Source of the DNA: UBA6987 sp045616945 | Lineage (GTDB): Bacteria > Bacillota > Clostridia > Lachnospirales > Lachnospiraceae | Reading direction: 5' to 3' | Length of the DNA: 5,225 nucleotides | NCBI GenBank assembly: GCA_045616945.1 | Contig: JAZLHR010000060.1 | Coordinates: 1-5,225, forward strand | Shown here: positions 1 through 5,178 of the stretch, piece by piece | Position numbering within the stretch: the stretch's first letter is position 1 | Layout: each line of letters opens with the position of its first letter | Made by a program: the position numbers and the translations under genes | The notes under the pieces: generated by a model | Database searches by the model: none | What the model saw: only the letters and a program-made list of their open reading frames with translations | What the model was told of the DNA's origin: nothing

Positions 1-160
1 AGGCTTATTTCACATGCAAAAAATCCTTTGATTTTCCCGATTTTCTCCTGTTTTTTCTCCTTTTCCCACACTAAATTCATCGATTTCCCATACTAAATCC
101 AAGCGTTTATCTACTGTGGGATTTACTTTGGGAATTTACGCGAAGCGGCGGCAGACTGAG
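1..160. other. AT-rich non-coding region upstream of the mgtE leader
   Basis: No convincing coding region is seen on either strand: the possible reading frames lack ribosome-binding sites and family features. The plus strand is T/C-rich on the left, with TTTTCTCC at 41-48 and again at 53-60. It is clearly more AT-rich than the genes to the right. Positions 62-135 hold the motif array listed separately. The region could be the shared upstream region of mgtE and a gene beyond the left edge, but the left neighbour cannot be identified. Confidence 0.6.
62..135. repeat. Four-copy 15-bp motif array, two copies per orientation
   Basis: On the minus strand, ATTTAGTGTGGGAAA (76 to 62) and ATTTAGTATGGGAAA (98 to 84) differ at one base and start 22 bp apart, about two helical turns. 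On the plus strand, ATCTACTGTGGGATT (109-123) and ATTTACTTTGGGAAT (121-135) match the same motif at about 11 and 12 of 15 positions. The pairs face in opposite directions and lie 26 bp upstream of a TTGACA box. The layout resembles operator sites for a DNA-binding regulator, but no regulator can be named from sequence alone. The TGGGA cores recall MraZ boxes, although those normally repeat at about 10-11 bp. Confidence 0.5.
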
Positions 161-189
161 TTGACAAAGCCCCGCGAAAGTAGTACTTT
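161..189 (+). promoter_or_regulatory. Candidate sigma-A promoter for the mgtE transcript
   Basis: A perfect -35 box TTGACA (161-166) is followed after 17 bp by TACTTT (184-189), which matches TATAAT at only three positions. The start of transcription would fall near 196, giving a leader of about 215 nt before mgtE. The weak -10 fits a promoter that needs an activator or has low basal activity. This is a prediction from box matches only. Confidence 0.4.
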
Positions 190-277
190 ACACGGTGGAA
201 GCGGAGCGCCGTGCCGGTGTGCCGGCAGCTTTCCGCAGATGCAGCAGTCAGGAATATGCCAAAGAGGAGGAAATATC

Positions 278-364
278 ATGGACGCAGGCAGTAGTAACGG
301 TAACCCGGCAGGCCGAAGTAGACGGAGCACCCTGTTTGCGTTTCCGGGTGTTTCCGTGTCATAG
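278..364 (+). CDS. 28-codon leader ORF upstream of mgtE (putative)
   Basis: ATG at 278 follows a near-ideal ribosome-binding site, AGAGGAGG (263-270), at 7-nt spacing, which is better exposed than the site of mgtE itself. The predicted peptide is 28 residues, starts MDAGSSNGNPAG and ends in FPGVSVS. It has two prolines and an RSRR basic patch, with no membrane segment. I recognise no family. The stop TAG lies 47 nt before the mgtE start and just 6 nt before the helix that hides the mgtE ribosome-binding site, so a terminating ribosome would cover or melt that helix. It could therefore be a regulatory leader peptide like those upstream of other Mg2+ transporter genes. Alternatively the AGGAGG may be a structural part of an RNA element and not translated. 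Confidence 0.4.
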   Translation: MDAGSSNGNPAGRSRRSTLFAFPGVSVS

Positions 365-370
365 CGATGC

Positions 371-409
371 CTGCCCTTCCGTTATGTCCAAAATATTCGG
401 GGAGGGTAG
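371..409 (+). promoter_or_regulatory. Hairpin sequestering the mgtE Shine-Dalgarno
   Basis: CTGCCCTTCC (371-380) pairs with GGGGAGGGTAG-type sequence at 400-409 as ten consecutive pairs, eight Watson-Crick and two G-U (373 with 407, 378 with 402). The loop is 19 nt (381-399). The whole purine-rich ribosome-binding site of mgtE (ATG at 412) lies in the 3' arm, so this fold should block translation unless it is opened. Confidence 0.55.
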
Positions 410-411
410 CA

Positions 412-1791
412 ATGAGTGACAGAAGTGAGTTTTCTCTTTCAGAGATGATGGAAAAACTTCTGACGGAAAGAAAGTATCGTACCGTCAGAGATGTACTGGT
501 GACCATGAATCCGGCGGACGTAGCCGCCATTACAGAGGATTTGAATGAGGAAATGCTTCCTCTTCTTTTTCGTTTGCTTCCGAAAGAACAAGCGGCGGAA
601 ACCTTTGTGGAAATGGACCCTGAGGTACAGGAATTATTGATCAAGGGCTTTTCGGACTCCGAACTGAAGGAAGTGCTGGATGAGCTCTATGTGGATGACG
701 CCGTAGATATCGTAGAGGAAATGCCGGCCAATGTGGTGAAGCGGATCCTTTCCGCTGCCGCGCCGGAAATGCGCCGGGAGATCAATGAGATCCTGCGCTA
801 TCCGGAAAATTCCGCCGGGTCCATCATGACGACGGAATATGTTTCCCTGCGCCCGGAAATGACGGTCGGGGAGGCCATCCTGCGTATCCGCCGTACCGGT
901 GTGGATAAGGAGACCATTTATACCTGCTATGTGACCAAGGACAGGATGCTGCTCGGGACCGTGACGGTGAAGGATCTGCTCCTGGCACCGGATGACGAGA
1001 CCTGCATCACGGAGATCATGGAGAAAAACGTGATCACCGTGAATACGATGACCGACCAGGAAGAGGTCGCGCAGATGCTTTCCAAGTACAATTTCCTGGC
1101 ACTGCCCGTAGTGGACAACGGCGGCCGTATGGTCGGTATCGTAACATTCGACGATGCCATGGACGTTCTGGAAGACGAGGTAACGGAAGATATCGAAATC
1201 ATGGCAGCCATGACGCCTTCCGACAAGACCTATCTGCGTTCCACCCCGTTCGATCTGTTCCGGCACCGTATCCCCTGGCTGCTGCTCCTCATGGTCTCGG
1301 CGACCTTTACGGGAATGATCATCGGCCATTTTGAAACGGCTCTCGCGGCTCAGGTGGTCCTGACGGCCTTTATCCCCATGCTGATGGACACGGGCGGCAA
1401 CTCCGGTTCTCAGTCCTCTGTTACGGTGATCCGTTCCCTGTCTTTGGGCGAATTGGAATTCGGCGATCTGGCAGCCGTCATCTGGAAGGAGATACGGGCC
1501 GCGGTGATGTGCGGCCTGACTCTGGCAGCGGCCTGCTTTGCCAAAATGATGCTGGTCGACAAAATGCTGCTGGGCAATGAAGGCGTAACGACCGTTGTGG
1601 CGATGGTGGTTTGTCTGGCCCTGGCCGTAACGGTGCTCGTGGCCAAGGTGATCGGCTGCACACTCCCCATGTGCGCCAAAAAGCTGGGCTTTGATCCGGC
1701 TGTCATGGCCAGTCCTTTTATTACCACGATCGTGGACGCGGTGTCGCTGCTTGTGTACTTCCGGATCGCGACAGTGCTGCTTCCGATATAA
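412..1791 (+). CDS. mgtE: Magnesium transporter MgtE
   Basis: This is an inner-membrane Mg2+ channel of 459 residues, the usual MgtE length. An N-terminal superhelical domain (about residues 10-130, with repeated LLP/MDP/MPA helices) is followed by two CBS domains (about 137-197 and 200-260), which in the family bind cytosolic Mg2+ and close the pore. A plug helix (about 265-285) leads into about five membrane segments (287-459). The conserved pore motif DTGGNSGSQSS (326-336) and the Asp in TTIVDAVSLLVYF (D442, matching the selectivity Asp near 432 in Thermus MgtE) are present. ATG 412 is chosen because GGGGAGGG sits 6 nt upstream; the in-frame ATG at 367 has no ribosome-binding site and would add 15 residues not typical of the family. 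The gene appears monocistronic. Expression may be controlled by the leader hairpin that hides its ribosome-binding site. Co2+ transport is also known in the family. Confidence 0.96.
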   Translation: MSDRSEFSLSEMMEKLLTERKYRTVRDVLVTMNPADVAAITEDLNEEMLPLLFRLLPKEQAAETFVEMDPEVQELLIKGFSDSELKEVLDELYVDDAVDIVEEMPANVVKRILSAAAPEMRREINEILRYPENSAGSIMTTEYVSLRPEMTVGEAILRIRRTGVDKETIYTCYVTKDRMLLGTVTVKDLLLAPDDETCITEIMEKNVITVNTMTDQEEVAQMLSKYNFLALPVVDNGGRMVGIVTFDDAMDVLEDEVTEDIEIMAAMTPSDKTYLRSTPFDLFRHRIPWLLLLMVSATFTGMIIGHFETALAAQVVLTAFIPMLMDTGGNSGSQSSVTVIRSLSLGELEFGDLAAVIWKEIRAAVMCGLTLAAACFAKMMLVDKMLLGNEGVTTVVAMVVCLALAVTVLVAKVIGCTLPMCAKKLGFDPAVMASPFITTIVDAVSLLVYFRIATVLLPI

Positions 1792-1805
1792 AAAAGGGCG
1801 CAGAA

Positions 1806-1850
1806 TGCATCAAAAACGCCGATTATGGTGATTTTTGCATGAAAAACGCC
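1806..1850 (+). repeat. 15-bp direct repeat, 30-bp period, mgtE-secG intergenic region
   Basis: TGCATCAAAAACGCC (1806-1820) recurs as TGCATGAAAAACGCC (1836-1850), 14 of 15 identical, exactly 30 bp apart start to start. It lies just upstream of the secG promoter. It may be a regulator site or the product of a small local duplication; part of it also forms the weak hairpin at 1812-1836. Confidence 0.6.
1812..1836 (+). terminator. Weak candidate intrinsic terminator after mgtE
   Basis: AAAAACGCC (1812-1820) can pair with GGTG-A-TTTTT (1827-1836), with one bulged A and a GATTAT loop. The GC part is only four pairs and the U-run belongs to the stem, so termination efficiency is doubtful. No better hairpin is seen between mgtE and secG. 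Confidence 0.35.
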
Positions 1851-1867
1851 TCTTTTGAAAAAAGTGC

Positions 1868-1896
1868 TTGCGAATTATTCCGCATTGTGCTAGAAT
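1868..1896 (+). promoter_or_regulatory. Extended -10 promoter for secG
   Basis: The -35 is TTGCGA (1868-1873, four matches). After a 17-bp spacer comes TAGAAT (1891-1896, five matches), preceded directly by TGC, an extended -10. Transcription should start near 1903, leaving a leader of about 25 nt before secG. Confidence 0.65.
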
Positions 1897-1927
1897 GCCT
1901 GCGCATGGACGACAGGAGGTATGACCC

Positions 1928-2167
1928 ATGAAAGCCGTTACGATCATTCTTACCATTTTATTGGTACTTATAAGCATCGCACTGATTGTTCTCGTTATGA
2001 TGCAGGAGAGCAAGGACAGCGGAATCAGCAGCCTGGCCGGCGGAAACAGCGGCTCCTATGCTGCCCGCAATGCCGGACGCACCAAGGAAGGCAAGCTGAA
2101 GCTCTATACCCGCATCGGTCTGATCGCCTTTATGGTGATCGCGCTCGCCCTGAATATCATAGGCTGA
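1928..2167 (+). CDS. secG: Protein translocase subunit SecG
   Basis: This is a 79-residue inner-membrane subunit of the SecYEG translocon, which helps SecA-driven export of unfolded proteins. Two hydrophobic segments (about residues 3-25 and 62-78) flank a cytosolic loop. That loop begins VMMQESKDSGISSLAGG, the SecG version of the usual LLQ.xKGGGLSG..GG motif, and continues with a Gly/Ser-rich stretch and basic residues before the second segment. The length is typical (70-80). AGGAGGT (1914-1920) is 7 nt before ATG 1928. An earlier ATG at 1921 overlaps the ribosome-binding site in another frame and is not used. The gene has its own promoter and is followed by a strong hairpin, then smpB. In many Firmicutes rnr lies between secG and smpB; it is absent here. 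Confidence 0.92.
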   Translation: MKAVTIILTILLVLISIALIVLVMMQESKDSGISSLAGGNSGSYAARNAGRTKEGKLKLYTRIGLIAFMVIALALNIIG

Positions 2168-2183
2168 GCAGCGGGAATTTCCG

Positions 2184-2218
2184 AAACGGCGGTGCATCGT
2201 TGTATGCGCCGCCGTTTT
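2184..2218 (+). terminator. Strong hairpin between secG and smpB (terminator or attenuator)
   Basis: AAACGGCGGTGCAT (2184-2197) pairs with ATGCGCCGCCGTTT (2204-2217) over 14 pairs, including one U-G, around a 6-nt loop. The U-run is short (TTTT, then CT). It ends only 7 nt before the smpB ribosome-binding site, so it probably reduces rather than abolishes smpB transcription from the secG promoter. It could also be an mRNA-processing or stability element. Confidence 0.7.
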
Positions 2219-2234
2219 CTGTTTGGAGGAAGGC

Positions 2235-2696
2235 ATGGCAAAAGACAGTTTCAAACTGATCGCAAACAATAAAAAGGCTTATCACGACTATTTCATCGAG
2301 GATAAATACGAGGCGGGCATTTCCCTCGCCGGTACGGAGGTCAAGTCGCTCCGTCTCGGAAAATGCAGCCTGAAGGAAGCCTATATCCAGATCCACAAGG
2401 GAGAAATGTTCCTGTACGGGATGAATATCAGCCCTTATGAAAAAGGAAACATTTTCAATAAGGATCCGCTCCGCGTGCGCAAATTGCTGCTCCACAGCTA
2501 TGAGATCCGCAAGCTGGCGGCCGGAGCCGAACAGCAGGGCTATACCATCATGCCTCTGCAGATCTATTTCAAGGGGCAGTACGTGAAGGTGGAGATCGGC
2601 CTCGCCAAGGGCAAGAAGCTCTATGACAAGCGGGAGGCCCTGCAGGAAAAGGATATGAAGCGTCAGGCAGAACGGGAAATGAAGGACCGGGCCTAG
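2235..2696 (+). CDS. smpB: SsrA-binding protein SmpB
   Basis: SmpB is a 153-residue RNA-binding protein that delivers tmRNA (SsrA) to stalled ribosomes for trans-translation. The family pattern is present throughout: an N-terminal NNKKAYHDYFIEDKYEAG segment; GTEVKSLR (33-40) and LKEAYIQI (47-53) of the OB-fold barrel; the RKLLLH region (82-87); and GLAKGKKLYDKRE (122-134). This runs into the basic C-terminal tail (135-153) that forms a helix in the mRNA channel of the ribosome. The length is typical. ATG 2235 follows GGAGG (2225-2229); an upstream in-frame TTG at 2223 overlaps that site and is rejected. The gene lies 67 bp after secG with no visible promoter between them. The tmRNA gene ssrA, a common neighbour, is not in the window. 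Confidence 0.97.
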   Translation: MAKDSFKLIANNKKAYHDYFIEDKYEAGISLAGTEVKSLRLGKCSLKEAYIQIHKGEMFLYGMNISPYEKGNIFNKDPLRVRKLLLHSYEIRKLAAGAEQQGYTIMPLQIYFKGQYVKVEIGLAKGKKLYDKREALQEKDMKRQAEREMKDRA

Positions 2697-2720
2697 AACG
2701 GAGGTCCGGTGCCGTTTTTT
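2697..2720 (+). terminator. Short intrinsic terminator after smpB
   Basis: AACGG (2697-2701) pairs with CCGTT (2712-2716), closing a 10-nt loop, and is followed by a run of six T (2715-2720). It starts at the base after the smpB stop codon. The stem is short but GC-rich at its core, and the thrS promoter begins 11 bp later. Confidence 0.55.
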
Positions 2721-2731
2721 CAAATTCGTGC

Positions 2732-2759
2732 TTGACATTTCGGACGGCGGTGGTATAGT
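2732..2759 (+). promoter_or_regulatory. Strong promoter of the thrS T-box transcript
   Basis: A perfect TTGACA (2732-2737) and TATAGT (2754-2759, five matches) are separated by 16 bp, with TGG directly before the -10 (extended -10). Transcription should start near 2766, at the 5' edge of the T-box leader. Confidence 0.85.
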
Positions 2760-2765
2760 TTGACA

Positions 2766-3020
2766 CCGTAGTCCCTCATAAGATAAAGCGTTGAGGAGAA
2801 GAGTAGGCTTTGGAAAGCATCCAGAGAGAGGCGCGCGCGGTGGAAGCGCCTTATGCGGACAGGGCTGAAAACCGGCTCCGAGCGGCCCCAATCCGGCCCG
2901 GCAGGCACCGTTATCGGCTGAATGAAGTGGTTTCCTTACGGAAAAAACAGGGTGGAACCGCGGGTAAAAACAAATACTCGTCCCTTTTGCAGCATTTGCG
3001 TGCAGGAGGGGCTTTTTTTA
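2766..3020 (+). promoter_or_regulatory. T-box riboswitch, threonine specific, controlling thrS
   Basis: This RNA binds uncharged tRNA-Thr and then allows transcription into thrS. Stem I has GGAG (2795-2798) pairing with CTCC (2876-2879). The AGTA of the S-turn (2802-2805) lies opposite CTGAAA, followed by the specifier codon ACC (Thr, 2871-2873). The AGAGAG bulge (2823-2828) and the distal loop GGTGGAAGC (2839-2847), closed by GGCGC/GCGCC, are also visible. Stem III is TTTCC-TTAC-GGAAA (2931-2944). The hallmark AGGGTGGAACCGCG (2949-2962) carries TGGA, which would pair with the NCCA end and predicts discriminator U on the cognate tRNA. The antiterminator pairs AGGG (2949-2952) with CCCT (2982-2985) and CGGGT (2961-2965) with ACTCG (2976-2980). 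These bases also form the competing terminator. Confidence 0.96.
2980..3019 (+). terminator. T-box terminator hairpin
   Basis: Twelve pairs (2980-2991 with 3001-3012, including three G-U) enclose a 9-nt loop, followed by seven T (3013-3019). It shares 2980-2985 with the antiterminator, so only one of the two can form. It is the default OFF state when tRNA-Thr is charged. Its 3' arm holds AGGAGGGG (3004-3011), which is itself a good ribosome-binding sequence 8 nt before an in-frame ATG at 3020. Confidence 0.93.
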
Positions 3021-3070
3021 TGCGGCGGCAGCTGCCGGCCGCGAGATCCGTAAAACAGGAGGAAAGAAAC

Positions 3071-4981
3071 ATGAAGATCACGTTAAAGGACGGCTCCGTA
3101 AAAGAATATGCCGTGCCCATGAGTGCGTACGACATTGCGTGCGATATCAGCGAAGGCCTGGGACGCATGGCCTGCCTGGCAGAGATCAACGGTGAGACCG
3201 CCGATCTGCGCACGGTCATTTCCGAGGACAGCAGTCTGAATATCCTGACGGCCAAGGATGCCGCCGGTCTGAGCGCGCTGCGCCATACTGCAAGCCATGT
3301 GATGGCCCAGGCAGTGAAGAGACTGTATCCGACGGCCAAGCTGGCTATCGGCCCTTCCATTGCAGACGGCTTTTATTATGATATCGACTTCGAAAAGCCC
3401 CTCATGGCCGAGGAACTGGAAAAGATCGAAGCCGAAATGAAGAAGATCATCAAGGAAGATATCAAGCTGGAACGCTTCACGCTGCCCCGTGCGGAAGCGA
3501 TCGCTCTGGCTGAGTCCTGGGGCGAGCCTTACAAGGTGGAACTGATCCGGGATCTTCCCGAGGATGCCGAGATCAGCTTTTACAGGCAGGGTGACTTTAC
3601 CGACCTCTGTGCCGGCCCTCACCTGATGAGTACCAAGGGCGTCGGCAAGGCTTTCAAGCTGCTGAATGTGGCCGGTGCCTACTGGCGCGGCAGCGAAAAG
3701 AACAAGATGCTGACCCGTATCTATGCGACCGCCTTCGCGAAGAAGGAAGACCTTGAGGCCTATGAGACCATGATGGAAGAGGCCAAGAAGCGCGATCACC
3801 GCAAGCTGGGCAAGGAACTCGGCCTGTTCATGATGAGCGAGTACGGCCCCGGCTTCCCCTTCTTCCTGCCGAAGGGCATGGTGCTGCGCAACGCATTGAT
3901 GGAATTCTGGCGCGAGATGCACTATAAGAACGATTATGTGGAGATCTCCACGCCTGTTATGCTGAACAGAAGCCTGTGGGAAACCTCCGGTCACTGGGAT
4001 CATTATAAGGAAAATATGTACACGACGGTGATCGACGAGCAGGATTTCGCCATCAAGCCCATGAACTGCCCCGGCTCCATTCTGGTATATCAGAACCAGC
4101 CCCGTTCCTACAAGGATCTGCCGCTGCGTCTGGCGGAGTGCGGACTGGTACACCGTCACGAAAAGAGCGGTGAGCTGCACGGCCTGATGCGTGTGCGCTG
4201 CTTTACGCAGGATGATGCGCATATCTTTATCACCGGCGACCAGATCAAGGAAGAAGTGACCCGCATCGCAGCCCTGATCGATCAGTTCTATAAGCTGTTC
4301 GGCTTTGAATATCATGTCGAGCTGTCTACCCGTCCCGAAAATTCCATGGGCTCCGACGAGGATTGGGCTGCCGCCGAAGACGGTCTGAAGCAGGCTCTCG
4401 AATCCATCGGCCTGGATTATGTGATCAATGAAGGCGACGGCGCATTCTACGGCCCGAAGATCGACTTCCACCTGGTAGACTGCATCGGACGTACCTGGCA
4501 GTGCGGTACCATCCAGCTCGACTTCCAGCTGCCGCAGCGCTTTGAATTGGAATACATCGGTGCCGACGGTGAAAAGCACCGTCCGATCATGATCCACCGC
4601 GTATGCTTCGGCTCCGTGGAACGCTTTATCGGCATCCTGATCGAGCATTTTGCCGGTGCCTTCCCGACCTGGCTGGCCCCCGTACAGGTCAAGGTACTCC
4701 CGATCTCCGATAAGTTCATGGACTATGCAGGCAGTGTCAAGAGCAGTCTGCAGGCCGCAGGCATCCGCGCAGAGCTGGATACCCGCTCCGAGAAGATCGG
4801 CTACAAGATCCGCAGCGCGCAGCAGGAGAAGGTCCCTTACATGCTGGTAGTCGGCCAGAAGGAAGAGGAAGAAGGGCTCGTAGCGGTCCGCAGCCGCAAG
4901 AACGGGGATGAAGGCCAGAAGAACCTGGCAGATTTCATTGCCGAGCTGCAGGCCGATATCAAGAGCCGCAGCTGCAAATAA
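3071..4981 (+). CDS. thrS: Threonyl-tRNA synthetase
   Basis: This cytosolic class II synthetase charges tRNA-Thr with threonine; at 636 residues it is of normal length. An N-terminal TGS domain (about 1-62) is followed by the editing domain with HTASH (H72, H76) and CAGPH (C180, H184), the four residues that clear Ser-tRNA-Thr. The catalytic core (about 240-530) has motif 1 near 280-300, motif 2 with RHE (R362), and motif 3 GSVERFIGIL (R518). The Zn2+ ligands that select threonine are C333, H384 and H509. The anticodon-binding domain is about 535-636. All key residues are intact. ATG 3071 follows AGGAGG (3057-3062) by 8 nt and gives the canonical MKITLKDGS start. An in-frame ATG at 3020 also has a good ribosome-binding site and would add 17 residues. 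Expression is under the Thr T-box. The usual downstream infC-rpmI-rplT is not seen before the edge. Confidence 0.98.
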   Translation: MKITLKDGSVKEYAVPMSAYDIACDISEGLGRMACLAEINGETADLRTVISEDSSLNILTAKDAAGLSALRHTASHVMAQAVKRLYPTAKLAIGPSIADGFYYDIDFEKPLMAEELEKIEAEMKKIIKEDIKLERFTLPRAEAIALAESWGEPYKVELIRDLPEDAEISFYRQGDFTDLCAGPHLMSTKGVGKAFKLLNVAGAYWRGSEKNKMLTRIYATAFAKKEDLEAYETMMEEAKKRDHRKLGKELGLFMMSEYGPGFPFFLPKGMVLRNALMEFWREMHYKNDYVEISTPVMLNRSLWETSGHWDHYKENMYTTVIDEQDFAIKPMNCPGSILVYQNQPRSYKDLPLRLAECGLVHRHEKSGELHGLMRVRCFTQDDAHIFITGDQIKEEVTRIAALIDQFYKLFGFEYHVELSTRPENSMGSDEDWAAAEDGLKQALESIGLDYVINEGDGAFYGPKIDFHLVDCIGRTWQCGTIQLDFQLPQRFELEYIGADGEKHRPIMIHRVCFGSVERFIGILIEHFAGAFPTWLAPVQVKVLPISDKFMDYAGSVKSSLQAAGIRAELDTRSEKIGYKIRSAQQEKVPYMLVVGQKEEEEGLVAVRSRKNGDEGQKNLADFIAELQADIKSRSCK

Positions 4982-5045
4982 CGGCTTTGGACCGATACAG
5001 ACAAAGAAAGGGGGCTGTAAAAAAACTCAGCCCGTTAACTAACCC

Positions 5046-5092
5046 AAACGGCAGACCCGCAAGTGCAAGTTGCTTGCGGCTCTGCCGTTTTT
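5046..5092 (+). terminator. Strong intrinsic terminator downstream of thrS
   Basis: AAACGGCAGA (5046-5055) plus CCGCAAG (5057-5063) pair with CTTGCGG (5073-5079) plus TCTGCCGTTT (5081-5090). That is 17 pairs with a single C/C mismatch and a 9-nt loop, ending in five T. It should stop thrS transcription. With A-runs on the left it may also work on the minus strand. If the mobile element starts at 5011, this terminator belongs to the element rather than to thrS. Confidence 0.9.
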
Positions 5093-5127
5093 CCGCCCAC
5101 TCTCAGGAAGAAGCTTTTTTCTATGCA

Positions 5128-5162
5128 AAAACCGCCGTAACCATAGCGATTACGACGGTTTT
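5128..5162. repeat. Inverted repeat, likely second bidirectional terminator
   Basis: AAAACCGCCGTAA (5128-5140) and TTACGACGGTTTT (5150-5162) pair at 12 of 13 positions (C5135 opposite A5155) with a 9-nt loop. A-run and T-run ends make it terminator-like in both directions. It ends 4 bp before the TATAAT box and overlaps where a -35 would be, so it may instead be an operator or block incoming read-through into the next gene. Confidence 0.7.
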
Positions 5163-5163
5163 C

Positions 5164-5172
5164 TGGTATAAT
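5164..5172 (+). promoter_or_regulatory. Extended -10 promoter close to the right-edge ORF
   Basis: TGG directly precedes a perfect TATAAT (5167-5172). No good -35 is seen at 16-18 bp, as is common for extended -10 promoters. Transcription would start near 5179, at the ATG of the next ORF. Confidence 0.6.
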
Positions 5173-5178
5173 TCTTTT

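Larger units (their letters stand above)
196..411 (+). promoter_or_regulatory. Structured 5' leader of mgtE, possible translational control element
   Basis: The leader can fold into three local hairpins. The first is 201-236, with a GCCGG-TGTG-CCGGC tip at 213-226. The second is 322-357, with ACGGA/TCCGT below CACCC/GGGTG. The third is 371-409, which covers the mgtE Shine-Dalgarno. Two upstream segments, 284-290 (GCAGGCA) and 307-313 (GGCAGGC), are each perfectly complementary over 7 nt to 368-374 and 369-375, the 5' arm of the third hairpin. No U-run follows any of these hairpins, so control would be translational rather than by termination. I looked for the M-box (ykoK) core that often precedes mgtE and did not find it; other metal riboswitch consensus elements were also not recognised. 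Confidence 0.45.

Noticed and set aside
116..277. Upstream extension of the leader ORF to ATG 116
   Set aside because: ATG 116 has no ribosome-binding site and lies upstream of the predicted transcription start; ATG 278 has AGGAGG.
322..357. Intrinsic terminator in the mgtE leader
   Set aside because: The hairpin is real on paper but is followed by GTCATAGCG with no U-run.
196..411. M-box, manganese (yybP-ykoY), c-di-AMP, cobalamin or NiCo riboswitch before mgtE
   Set aside because: The conserved core sequences of these families, as I know them, are not present; an Infernal search could overturn this.
634..1329. 231-codon minus-strand frame inside mgtE
   Set aside because: Antisense shadow of the CBS and membrane region, with His/Gln/Gly-rich composition and no start signals.
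2168..2234. tmRNA (ssrA) gene near smpB
   Set aside because: No tmRNA end sequences or tag-peptide frame are seen here or elsewhere in the window; the gap is too short.
2157..2891. 244-codon minus-strand frame across smpB and the T-box
   Set aside because: It crosses two terminators, the thrS promoter and the riboswitch, all of which are well supported on the plus strand.
2810..3070. Open frame extending thrS upstream to a TTG at 2810
   Set aside because: This stretch is the T-box leader RNA, with specifier loop, T-box sequence and terminator; the protein it would encode has no ThrRS similarity.
3083..4648. 521-codon open frame on the minus strand inside thrS
   Set aside because: It lies fully opposite thrS, is rich in His/Gln/Asp from antisense of the biased codons, has no ribosome-binding site and matches no family I know.
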